This document shows, piece after piece, positions 1-10,127 of a stretch of DNA of 64,000 bases. Each line of letters begins with the position of its first letter. The stretch's first letter is position 1. The stretch spans positions 13,789,088-13,853,087 of the forward strand of contig OZ025249.1 of the NCBI GenBank assembly GCA_964019135.1. Direction: 5' to 3'. The translations under genes were made by a program, and so were the position numbers. The DNA comes from Arenicola marina (lineage: Eukaryota; Annelida; Polychaeta; Arenicolidae). The notes below the pieces were generated by a model. That model saw only the letters and a program-made list of their open reading frames with translations, had not been told where the DNA came from and ran no database searches.

Positions 1-1664
1 GTGCATTCATCATAAATTATATATATCATTATACAAATACATCTGAGAGATGTATTTTATTTCTAAAAAGAAAGTATTTCTGAATATCAAAATGATTCGA
101 TTTCTTAGCTTGAACATTTCTTTAAATTCAAACATCCTGATAAACTTACCAAGCTACATATAAACATACTACTGCTAAGTATGTGTGAAATCAGAAAATA
201 ACAAAGCAGGTAAGGTGAACAGGATACTTTATTGATAGATATGGCCTTATATAGGCCATTTGTAAAATAAATACAAATTTAAATCATAAAAATGAATAGA
301 TACTTTATCAATATTAGTCAAATAGACCGGCACATAACTGTCTGTTATGTTGGATATAATACACAAAGATGCCTGCAGGATAACATTACATAATATGTAT
401 GCTATATTCCAAGTATACTGCCTCTAGCTAGTCAAATCACAATTGTGCACAGGATTAGAAAAAGTAACATTGCCATCAACAAATTACTAAGTCATGCATA
501 AAAAAGACACTGTCTTAAAAAGTAAAATATGAAAATACTGGTCCAGCTAGGGATACAACCACTGAATGGTATAATTTTTGTTGTTGTTCATAATATGATT
601 ATCAGTATTTGCCATGAACAATTTAGCACATACAAACAATTAAAAAATAATTTACATAGCACCATAATGAAGTGATCGAGACCCACAGTATATGACATGG
701 CGGTAAATAGCACGGAGAAATCATTCTGAAACAAAGATTATATGTTCATGAAGTGGTAATGTAGCACAGGGCACACTTAATACTACCAGATTTTTGTTTG
801 TCTCTTTTCTAATGTGTCCCTCGTGCTAATAATTTCTTCTTACTGATAATATTAACAACTAACCGTACATTGTGAGTGCAATCCATCCAAGGAATCCATG
901 TAAAGACAATTGTGCACTTTGTTACATATAGGACACAGGTCTCATTATCCACCATTAAATTGTCAATGTGTGGTAATACTTTGATAATGACTACTCAAAT
1001 GATAAACTACGGTAGGTTTGGCAAAAGGTAAACAGCTCAGATGCAAAACTGGCAGTTTGAAAATATCATATTACTTTGCAGGGAGTGAGACAATCAAAGA
1101 ATAAAGTGGCTAAAAGATGCAAATGCAACTACCTGCACACAATATGCCATATCATCTAGAAATATAAAACCTGGTAAAATGTTCTCGGCATAATGCTTTA
1201 ATAAGTAATTATAATAGTATAACATTGGATATTTACATATCTACATACCAAAGGAATATAAATTAAAGAAAGCAGCAGACTCTATAGATGCTCTAGATGA
1301 CTTTAGATTTCCACAATTTTTTTATATTTTGGAAATCGATTTTTAACCCACAAGTTTCATTGCAGTTATTGAGTCTGGCTAATAGTAATGACCAAAACAG
1401 CAATAGTCATAGATCTACTAATTCATTATTGATACAGGTTAATAATTCTCAATTTTAAAATGTGTATCTTAAAAGTACAAAATGTTTACCTCAGAAACAA
1501 ATCATTAAGGGGGTAATATGATTTCTGCAGAGATTTCATCAATAAAATATCTTTATCAATACATTCTATAGCTTAGTCAACTATAGCAAGTAATAAAGAA
1601 ATCAATTTTTACTGTAATAACCTGTAAATATATTTTTTTAAACCAGATTAATCTGTAGATATTT
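1..1664. other. AT-rich non-coding DNA, no gene seen
   Basis: The stretch is AT-rich with stops in every frame and no exon that I recognise. The leader exon of gene A is expected upstream of 3538, and I did not find a convincing one here, so it may lie outside the window. Confidence 0.6.
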
Positions 1665-1668
1665 TTAA

Positions 1669-2493
1669 GGTAAGCCACCCATAATGAGCCGCGGCGATTT
1701 TGAGCAGACCTCGGTAAACATCAGCAAACATCGGCGGGCTGTAGCCCTGATATTTTAAGCAGTCTTAATGAAACAAAGCACGAATAAAACACAGCAAAAA
1801 AAGTGGTGACATAGGTAAAATAAACATCGCATAATAAGCTTCATAATTATATCGAAGACCATTATATATAACCAGATTTATTAAAATGTGAGCACAAGGC
1901 GTAAATTACTGATAATTGGTGTGAAATAAGCTGCTCCAAAAAATATTTCTTAAATAACATTTTCAAGTTTCAGGACGTGTTTCTTGGGAAATTTGCACGG
2001 CTACCTGTATTTTTCTTTATTTTTATTGCAAGAACTATGTTTTTAGAAGTTTTTAAACGTGGTTTGGTGTCAGAATTTTCATTTTTGATGAAATAATAGC
2101 CAATTTTGTGAAGGTGGTGATTTCGAATTTTGGCAAAACGGTCCTGTTTTTGCATAACTGCACTTTATTATTGCCATTCTGTTATTTTTTGTGGCTACTA
2201 TTTACATTGTTGAATATCATTGCTGTATTGCACTTGGCTTAAGCTTTCCAAAGAGCTATTACTGATGATAATGACTTAATATTGAGCTGAATTGTAGCAA
2301 AATTACATATTCGTGGTAGGTGTCAAGTTTTGGTCATTTTGTGATGGGGCTGTACTTGGAAAATGGAGAATATTTTTTTAACGGGACGGTAAAGTATCCT
2401 AAAAATTCACCAGAAGGTGTGTAATTGGGTATACTTTCATAAAATAATCACAAATACAGAGTTCTTTTACCTTGCTATTATGGGTGGCTTACC
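1669..2493. mobile_element. Non-autonomous DNA transposon (MITE) with TTAA target duplication
   Basis: The ends form a perfect 17-bp terminal inverted repeat (GGTAAGCCACCCATAAT at 1669-1685, its reverse complement at 2477-2493). Each end is flanked by TTAA (1665-1668 and 2494-2497), the target duplication typical of piggyBac and Kolobok transposons. The 825-bp interior is AT-rich and has no transposase; the longest open frame is about 61 codons on the minus strand and looks accidental. It is therefore a non-autonomous derivative. The superfamily choice between piggyBac and Kolobok is not settled by the sequence. Confidence 0.8.
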
Positions 2494-2497
2494 TTAA

Positions 2498-3420
2498 GGC
2501 ATGATGCACAGTGCGACTTATAGCAGCTATATGGCTATAGTCTAAATATTTCTCAAAATCAGCGGATGTGACTTATACACCGGTGAGACTTATAACTCGA
2601 AAGTTACAGCAGCTTATAGATTAATATAAAGTGACCCGACTCCTCTAGCGGCTGTTATACTACTTATAGTCTGCATACACTTCATTTTGAGGATGGCTAT
2701 GCAACTGAAGCGTAAGAACAAATTTGTCTATGCTTTTATTTAACAGTTTAATAGCTGCCAATAGATATGATCCTGTTATAAATCATTGGTAAAGCAGTTA
2801 ACTGCAGCTGTACAGAGCTGTACAGAGGTTGAAATGATTAAAATTAAGTTTTTTCGTTTCGTTTTAACTTTGACAGAAGAAAACTAGATCCTCCCACCGC
2901 CCCCACCCCCCCCCCCCCCCACCCCGTCCCCACTCCTACTACAACCAATAAGTATAAGTTTCTACCATTGATGCTCCCATGATTAGTTTTCATAGTCAAA
3001 GTAATGCAATTTTTGATTTCACCAGTGACTGTACGGTCTGTTTGTAATCTGTTGGGTGTCAAACAAATTAGCTGATCTAATCCCGGGGTGAGCCTAGATT
3101 CTCTCTCATTATCGCTCGTTTTCATGAACGCGGAGAACACTTTTTAAATAGCTATAAAAGAGGGAAGATAGAATAATCGCCTAAATTCTACATCACTATA
3201 CATATTACACGTGTCATGGAATCAAACAGACGTATATGAAAGAAGACACGACAATATTTGACTGCGTGTGAGCGGTTTGAAAATCTGAAGCAGTGAAACG
3301 GCCGTGCACTGTTCCCACACGACCGCCTCCCATGCTCTCTCAAAACACTAAGCCGAAACTTCCGGCGATCACTAGTTTGGTTCATTCTTTCAAACCCCCC
3401 CCCCCCCCCCCACCCACCCA
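2498..3420. other. Non-coding DNA upstream of gene A exons
   Basis: Just after the MITE, 2505-2600 holds three close copies of a GTGCGACTTATA-like motif, which resembles the end of a pogo/Tigger-type element, but no partner end was found. Poly-C tracts lie near 2900-2922 and 3396-3412. No coding exon is supported. Confidence 0.4.
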
Positions 3421-3422
3421 CT

Positions 3423-3520
3423 GGGCCCGTGGTAAACCCACCAGCAAGGGGTCTACGACATACTGTATTTTGATCAGGCCTTCGATGGGAAGGTCATTGA
3501 CCTTACACACAATGTATCAT
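3423..3520 (+). pseudogene. Degenerate duplicate of the first lectin half-exon (gene A)
   Basis: About 100 bp just upstream of the real exon at 3538 resembles its start: a GCCCGTGGTAAACCCACC stretch, then TACTGTATTTTGATCAGGCCTTCGATGGGAAGGTCATTGACC-like sequence matching the exon's YSYQAVDGTVID segment. The frame is broken and the second half is missing. Gene B has a matching degenerate copy at 48526-48650, so the duplication probably predates the split of the two genes. Confidence 0.65.
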
Positions 3521-3537
3521 ATGTATTGTTTTATCAG

Positions 3538-3762
3538 GTAACGTAGCCCATGGTAAGCCCACCAACCAGACTGGACAGTGGAACATATTGTACAGTTATC
3601 AGGCTGTCGATGGTACGGTCATTGACGGTACACATATCGATCAGCGGTCTGTCTGCGCTCACCCTAACGCGGGGGACGGAAACCACGCCAAGTGGACCGT
3701 GGACCTCGGCGGCGACTACGTCATCCACAACGTCACTGTCTTCAACACGAACAATTACATCG
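3538..3762 (+). CDS. Gene A exon: fucolectin-type (FTP) domain, first half
   Basis: This 225-bp phase 1-1 exon follows a pyrimidine tract and TTATCAG acceptor and ends before GTGAGA. It encodes the first half of an FTP lectin (F5/8C-like) domain: a GNVAHGKPTNQ start, the QAVDG motif and KWTVDLGGDYVIHNVTVFN near its end. This matches the family pattern NxAxGKPxxQS, AVDG, WxVDLGxxYxIxxVxVxN. It is a secreted or cell-surface sugar-binding fold in known members. The paralogous gene B exon (48701-48925) has exactly the same length. Whether it binds fucose here cannot be told from sequence. The phase 1 start fits a leader exon that ends in G, as the candidates at 33434 and 39895 do, but gene A's own leader was not seen. 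Confidence 0.9.
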
Positions 3763-6700
3763 GTGAGATCGTTTCAGCGATTTAACACACAAAAACATAG
3801 GATAAAAATTTCACCAATTAATTTACACTGAAATCATCAGTGCAGTTTACATTTTAAACATAACATTATAAGTAAATGATGTTGGTCATGTCAATAACAC
3901 ATTGCTTTACCTGTGATTACAAAGGTTCTGGATAAAGGAGCATCAGCATATTATTATTATGACGGAAATCTTCGATTTCAGAAATCTGTCAGTTCGTTTG
4001 TTTGTTATGGCGAAAATCGCCATCATGTGACTCTGCTCTGTTTGTGTGTGTGTGTGTGTGTGTCTGTCTGTCTGTCTGTCTGTGAGCACGATAACTGTGG
4101 AACACTTGCAGCTATCGTGATCAAACTTCGCCAACAGATGCCAGAAGTTTAATATCAGGTCAAGTTCGTTGCCGGGTAAAATCGGTCAAACGTCAACGTC
4201 ACGGTGACGTCATACGTCCAAAACACATTTCCCCGTCTAACTCTTAATATTACAGCTATAAACACGAAATTAGTGTCTACATACTCAGCGCCTCAATATC
4301 TTTCTCGCTACTGCCATCAAATTTTACGTAGGATCAATAGTTTTGACGCTACAGGCTTTGGCAACTTAACAAATTTCTACACAAGTTGTTTTCCTTAAAT
4401 CGAAAAGCGATTGCCACGAGACTTTGCAGGGACATTAAAGGTACCACTCCTCACCACAAATTATGCTGATCCCATTAATAGTGTCCGTTACCAAGGCGAC
4501 GAAAATCCCCATTATGAGCCAATGGAAGTTTTGTCCCCCGATTTTGACAACTTGCCATACAGGTATCTTAACGCCGCTTGGCAGCGGACATTCGGTCCGC
4601 CACATAGATAGATTATGCCAAAAATTATGGCGATCAAACTCGTAGTATTCGTTTCCAAGGCAACGGAAAATGCCATTATGAAAGATAAAAATCCAATCTC
4701 AGGTCGAATCCGGAGTGCGCAACGTAACGGTGCCAGAGCGCCTGGAAGTTGGGAGTTCGAACCCGACTTTTATAATTTTTAAGCTCTCGCCCTCCAATAT
4801 TTATCACAGACTAAGGCATAAATTAGGAACTTATATTTAAAATGTTACTAAAATCAGACTGGCGGTTATCACGTAACGGGTCATCTCAACTTAAAATTAA
4901 CAAAATTCACGGTGCCCTCAATATTGACCGTACAAACTTCAAAATGGTATAGGCCACTGTGGAATGGTATTGCCCGTCAGGAAAAAATATGGTTAAAATT
5001 CGCCGTGTTAAAACTTTTGCGTAAATCGACGAAAATGTCGTTGCAATAGTACACTATACGGCGTTCCCGTTCTCCTAACGCGACCCCCCCCCCCCCCCCC
5101 CCCACCTCCCGCCGCCTCTACCCCGGCCTTCTCCATGCCCTCCAATACACACACGCATTCCAGCTTTGATGCGCATCACTGGCGCACACACCTGCCCTTA
5201 TTCACACCCACCCCTACCTTACACCCCTGCCCTGTGTGTTGCTGGCCGGTCCGCTGTCGTTCAGCTGTTTGCATTCTGCCCTTACCGCGAACCGAAAGCC
5301 CCCCCCCCCCCCCCCCGCAGGCCCCACCTGAGGTCGAGGTGACAGCGGTCGCATCAGCATGGGAAGATACAAAACGCCGTAATTCCCTTAATAATCGGCC
5401 CAGAAGGTCCCGGTTTGATGTATAATGTGCAGCAAGACGACCCCCATGCACCAGTAATGCGTCATCAGACGTTCATTTGAGCCATAAACTCTCAGCCGCC
5501 AGGATGATGAGCCTTGTCTGTGCGTCCGTCTGTTCGCGCTCTGGATCGCAAATCGCAACAGATCGTTCTGTAACTTTACCCACCGATAGGTATCCGACAT
5601 GGCTCGGTCAAGTTTGTTAGCGGGGTATGTAGGTCAAAGGTCAAGGTCACAGGAAGTTTGTTCCTTAACCATTGGGAGATAGGGCCAATAATTGAAATAC
5701 AGGTCACTGTACAGACAAAAATACACATATGGTCCTCTGGCGTTTCTCGCCCTGTGCCAATTTGCATCGAAATCGATTAAGAAGTTTGGTCGCTAAAAAA
5801 TATTTTAACTTGAAAAAGAAGCTTTAACATGGGACTCTATGAGGCTACATATTTGAGCAATAAGCTCTACTCGTCGTGAGCAATAGTATCGCTCAACGCT
5901 GCGTGTGTGGGTGAGCATTGACGGGGAGGGTAGCGAGCAGTGTGGCGTTGGGTTCTGTTCATCTCTGCGTGTCTCCAGGATCTGAGAGGTCAGAGGTCAA
6001 ATCTGGATCTGGAAGGTCAAATCTGGATCTGGAAGGTTAAATCTGGATCTGAGAGGTCAAATCTGGATCTAAGGGGTCGATCTACCTCTGAGAGGTCAAA
6101 TATGGATCTGAATGGTCAAATCTGAATCTGAATCGTCAATCTGGAAATGAGAGGTCAAATGTGGATCTGAATGGTCAAATCTGGATCTGAATGGTCAATC
6201 TGGATATGATAGGTCAAATCTGGATCTAAGGGTTCACATCTGGATCTGGGATGTCAAATCTGGATCGAATGGGGCAAATCTGGATCTAAGGGGTCAATCT
6301 GGATCTGAGAGGTCAAATATGGAATGAGGGGTCAAATCTGTATCTGAGGGGTCACTCCGGATCTGAGAGGTCAAATCTGGATCTGAAGGGCCAAATCTGG
6401 ATTTACTTTTCATCTGTCCGTGTGTGTGGTCGTGTGTATTGGCGGCGAGGGGTGGGGGCGCGGTGTGCGAGAATGTCATTTCCGTCATCATCCTTCACCC
6501 TGTGGGTGACGGTGTCCAGTTGTGCTATCAAACACAGCTGTCATATCAAGAACAAATGAACAAATTAAGGCTTGTTTCGGTGTAAAAAGAAAATGATCTC
6601 GAGCAATTATTTATTGCACTCCTTAGAAACTGAACGTTGCTTCTCTTAGCACGTCTAACTTGGCGGGTATTATGGAACGGCGTAATGTGACGTATGCTTT

Positions 6701-6878
6701 AATTTAATATAAATTGACTCGGGTGATTAACGGCCGCCTATTTTCAGAATGTCAAACATGTGTATATTCACAACGATTGCTTTTCATCCGGTAAGTTATC
6801 GTTTAGTCAAGATTCAGGCCCTTTATCTGTTACTCTGTGTCTTGATATGGCCCAATCGTTCCTCGTTATACACACCAG
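3763..6878 (+). other. Gene A intron between the lectin half-exons
   Basis: The intron contains a compound microsatellite (GT)n(CTGT)n at 4041-4084, poly-C tracts near 5086-5103 and 5298-5317, and a 20-bp minisatellite (5975-6410, listed separately). At 5620-5850 is an interspersed repeat with the GGTCAAGGTCACAGGAA motif and AACATGGGAC tail; related copies lie near 4150-4800, 46050-46160 and 51230-51830. No exon was found. Confidence 0.55.
5975..6410 (+). repeat. 20-bp minisatellite (GGTCAAATCTGGATCTGAGA family)
   Basis: About 20 imperfect copies of a roughly 20-bp unit, GGTCAAATCTGGATCTGAGA, lie in the intron of gene A. A larger array of the same family, with GGTCAAATCGGGATCTGAGG units, sits at 45150-46055 upstream of gene B. 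Confidence 0.85.
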
Positions 6879-7121
6879 GGTGGCAGTGGTTGGCAGACTT
6901 CGATGTGGTTGTGACGGGAGGACCATCCGGGTCCCACACATGTGGTCACTATAGAGGAACCGTGCCTGGGGCCAACACGACGAACGCCTGGAGAGGGACA
7001 GCCAACATCAGCTGTGACGCACATCCGATCGGCAGATACGTCATCATTGAGAAGACCGGTAGCGATTACAGTCATGTAATGACACTGTGCGAAGTCGTTG
7101 TCACCGGACATGAAAGCCAGA
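6879..7121 (+). CDS. Gene A exon: fucolectin-type (FTP) domain, second half
   Basis: The exon begins after an ACACCAG acceptor and ends AGA before GTACGT; it is 243 bp, phase 1-1. It encodes WLADFDVVVTGG, then SGSHTCGHY, CDAHPIGRYVIIEKTG and MTLCEVVVTG. These are the second-half landmarks of FTP lectins (SxxCG, then GRYVxIxxxG, then LTLCEVxVxG). With exon 3538-3762 it completes one lectin domain of about 156 residues. The paralog at 57552-57794 has the same length and most of the same residues. Confidence 0.92.
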
Positions 7122-8261
7122 GTACGTATCCCAGTGTGTAACGTAGTAAGTGCACTCAACCGGCTACGGTATCACTAGACAGGATAAGGGCATACATAGT
7201 GCAGACCAGCCCCCCGCCCCATACATTGCTGGGTTTGGGAGGAGGGGGGTCAGCGATAAAGCCTCTTCTTTTCACCGCCAAAATCCCTCGGTTGGAGCGT
7301 TTTACCGCCAAAATCTGCTCGTTCGGGGCTTTTTACCGCCAAAATCCGCTTGGAGCCCTTTTCTCCCCCCTCCCCCTCCCCTGTAGCAAGTTTTAAAATA
7401 TTCGCTCTATAGGGGTATATTCTTCATCACAAATGATCCGCTCTCTCAGGCAACAATGCACCCGCGGTTTCCACCCACTAGACCTGGGAAAATCCGTGTG
7501 ACGTCATAATGCCTCGTTTTAGTAGGAAATGCAAAAAAAGTTAGTTTCTCAGCCGTGTTGTCCCGTCGTAACAAATATTCGTCATTGTGATGGCGCAAAT
7601 GAATGAAAAATATGTCGTCTATCCGTTTTGTGCAGCTATATTTCTGAAATATTCATATCGCTAGGCCTTCCGCGATGGACCCACCCCTCGGCGCCTGGCT
7701 CTTGCGCAGGTAATCTGGTTCCCTGTATCCGTCTTTGCGTAACATTAACAAGTAGCAGTAATTTGTCAGTACCCCTTTGTTGACAGATACTGATTATTTT
7801 CATTGAAAGGGAAACAATGTGGAAGTTATAGACAAGTATCAGTATGCAGTATCTCAAATTGACAGGCAGCAGGACAAGACACCATTTTGAGGATTAGCCA
7901 ACCTCCTAGATCTGCGATCTCTCCTGTATTAATTTGTTTGGCAGTGAGCACCAAATAGTAGATCAACAAAGTGATTGCCCGACACTTAATTATTTTGCAC
8001 CAATTCGATATTATTGATTAGGGAATAGAACACATTGTTGCAAAGTGTCAAACTTAGGACAGTCTCATCACCTTTTTACTACAACTCTCTACTAATAATA
8101 TACAAATAGAGTTAGGGGGGCGTTAAAAAAAAATTATTGGCTCGATATCATGCTGTAGCTGTATTCCTGTCGCCGATGCATAACACGCCACATCATGATT
8201 GAAGCATGTTTTTACAGTTTAAGTGTGCGTTGCAATATCATGCATGACGATTCGCTTTGTC
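7122..8261 (+). other. Gene A intron with ACCGCCAAAATC repeats
   Basis: At 7215-7400 a fragment carries three copies of a TTTACCGCCAAAATCC motif on a G/C-skewed background. Related sequence occurs near 34620-34670 and, in opposite orientation, at 44630-44760. No exon is seen before the acceptor array. Confidence 0.5.
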
Positions 8262-8624
8262 TTTGTGTTCCACAGGTTGTGATGAGTGTCTTCGGGACTG
8301 TTCTCTTCTACTTGTGTTCCACAGGTTGTGATGAATGTCTCCATGGTTGTTCGATTGTCCGTGTGTTCCACAGGTTGCGGTGAGCATCTCCAGGAGCGAA
8401 TGTCAGGACTGTTCTCTTGTCCGTGTGTTCCCCAGGTGGTTGTGTCTCCAGGACTGCTGTCTGGTCGTTGTGTTCCACAGGTTATGATGAGTATCTCCAA
8501 GACCGTTCTCTTATCCTTGTGTTTCACAGGTTGTGGCGAATGTCAGGAATGTTCTCTTGTCCGTGTGTTCCACAGGTTGTGATGAGTGTCCCCATGACTG
8601 TTCTCTATTCATTGTGTTCCACAG
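8262..8624 (+). repeat. 49-bp tandem array of splice acceptor plus exon start (gene A)
   Basis: Eight copies of a unit containing a pyrimidine-rich TGTGTTCCACAG followed by GTTGTGATGAGTGTC run directly into the real exon. Acceptor-like AG dinucleotides end at 8275, 8324, 8373, 8435, 8480, 8529, 8575 and the real one at 8624, a period near 49 bp. Each unit thus repeats the 3' splice site and the first codons (CDxC..C) of the following exon. Use of the AG at 8480 would add 144 bp in frame with no stop; most others shift the frame. Gene B has an equivalent array at 57936-58283. Confidence 0.88.
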
Positions 8625-8711
8625 GTTGTGATGGGTGTCAGGACTGTTCGCAGGTCATCGGATGTCGTTCGTGTTCTTCTCCCGGATTAAAGTGGCCGCC
8701 GTGCACGGAAG
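8625..8711 (+). CDS. Gene A exon: six-cysteine EGF-like module
   Basis: This 87-bp phase 1-1 exon (29 codons) lies between a TTCCACAG acceptor and GTAAAT donor. It encodes CDGCQDCSQVIGCRSC followed by CTEG, six cysteines. The compact spacing resembles short EGF-like or MEGF/scavenger-receptor modules but fits no standard EGF exactly. The gene B exon (58284-58370) is the same length and nearly identical in sequence. It is extracellular, between lectin and laminin-type EGF modules. Confidence 0.85.
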
Positions 8712-9395
8712 GTAAATTTCCTTGCGCTATTTAAATCCTCATAAAATTACAGTGCCAGACGCATTTTTAAATGGGGCCTTTTATTCCGCTGAGACACATT
8801 TAATATCCGTGACAATGGGAATTATACATTTCGGCCTCTGATATTTCACTGGGCGTTTTGTGCATGATTTGGTGCATATTTTGTGTGAATGTATAGTTTC
8901 CGGTATGCTACGTCCTAAATACTGGGACATCTTTTCCCACTTTGCCTCTTGCCTTAATAATGCGTTTCTTAAAGACCTAAGATTAGCAAGATTATTCCAT
9001 GTGTGTCATATTTCGTTTTATTAGATCCGCACACATGGTCGGTCACAATTAGAATGCAAGAGTTAACTGGAATGTGTCAGATAATTATATGATCAGCTAT
9101 CATATAAAAACATTATTAATTTATTATCAATTTTGCAGAAGGATATTTTCCAAACGGGATATGTAGGTCTATATATGTATATCGACCATACCTTTACCTT
9201 TTGTGTTTTTTAAAAATGCATTTTTATTGCTATAATAATGTTATAGTACCAAAATATATATTGCAGATCCATAATGAAAGCATAACATTACAGCACATTG
9301 CTTGGTACATCAAAGACCACGTTTTATACCCACAATTAAAGCGACTTAACGACCTTTACCTTGTGTTAGCTGCATTATCCGCCTTGGGTTCACAG
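8712..9395 (+). other. Gene A intron, no features
   Basis: AT-rich intron sequence with no repeat or exon that I can support. Confidence 0.6.
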
Positions 9396-9548
9396 CGTGT
9401 GACGTCGGGACGTACGGCCTGAACTGTGCCGAGAGCTGCAGTGGACGCTGTGGGACCGGCGACCCCTACAGCTGTTCACCCAGTGACGGGTCGTGTCCCG
9501 GCGGGTGTCAGCAGTGGTACACGGGAACCGACTGCGGCGTCTGGATAC
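9396..9548 (+). CDS. Gene A exon: laminin-type EGF module
   Basis: This 153-bp exon begins after GGTTCACAG. It encodes 51 codons with eight cysteines (CDVGTYGLNC, AESCSGRCG, YSC, GSCPGGC, then TDCGVW). The CxxGxYGxxC...C..GxC pattern is typical of laminin-type EGF repeats in MEGF and SREC-like receptors. The donor is C before GTACGA, weaker than the GTAAGT of the gene B counterpart (58796-58948), which has the same length. The last base C joins CC of the next exon to give Pro. Confidence 0.88.
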
Positions 9549-9801
9549 GTACGACACAATGATGAACCTTATATTATTTTTTTATTTCTATTGTTCTATT
9601 CAGTTCAAATTTAAATTGTTAGTATTGTTTATGTGAGAGGGATAAATTGTTTATCTTGTTCTGTTGCTCATAATATGGTCTTTATGTAAAACGGGCTATA
9701 TCTGTAAAGGTGGGATAAATGTAGTGCACCGCGTCAATGATACGTTGTCACCCGACTTTGGGACACAAATGATACATCTAACATAAACGTTCCTTTACCA
9801 G

Positions 9802-10127
9802 CCCCTCCACGAGATAACGGCGAGAGCGTGATTCTTGGAAGTGTGGGGAGTTCGTTTGTGGTGATCGCCTTTGAGCAGAACAAGGACCTACCCGAGGTAG
9901 CGGAGACTCACTACGGCTACCGGATCAGCTACAGAACTCCGGGATCGAAATTCACTGACGGCCCTAACGTGGCACACCTTAGTGGCCAGACATTGCGGGC
10001 CGAAACCATATCCGGTCTAAACCATAACACCCATTATGAGTTCATCTTGGAGTAGTACAGAACCTGGGGGACAGGAGGGAGTACTGTGACACTATACAAG
10101 GACCATCAGTAAAGACAGCATCCATAG
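9802..10127 (+). CDS. Gene A exon: fibronectin type III domain, with one-base frameshift
   Basis: The exon lies between a CTTTACCAG acceptor and an ATAG/GTAAGT donor. It encodes PPRDNGESVIL, then GYRISYRTPG (B-C strand region) and ISGLNHNTHYEFILE, which is the conserved L-x-x-x-T-x-Y-x-F core of FN3 domains. The frame then hits TAG at about 10053. The exon is 326 bp, whereas a phase 1-1 exon needs 327, and a frame change near 10052 continues as LGDRREYC and GPSVKTASI up to the donor. One base therefore appears to be missing. This could be a disabling mutation or a base error. Gene B has no FN3 exon. Confidence 0.82.
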
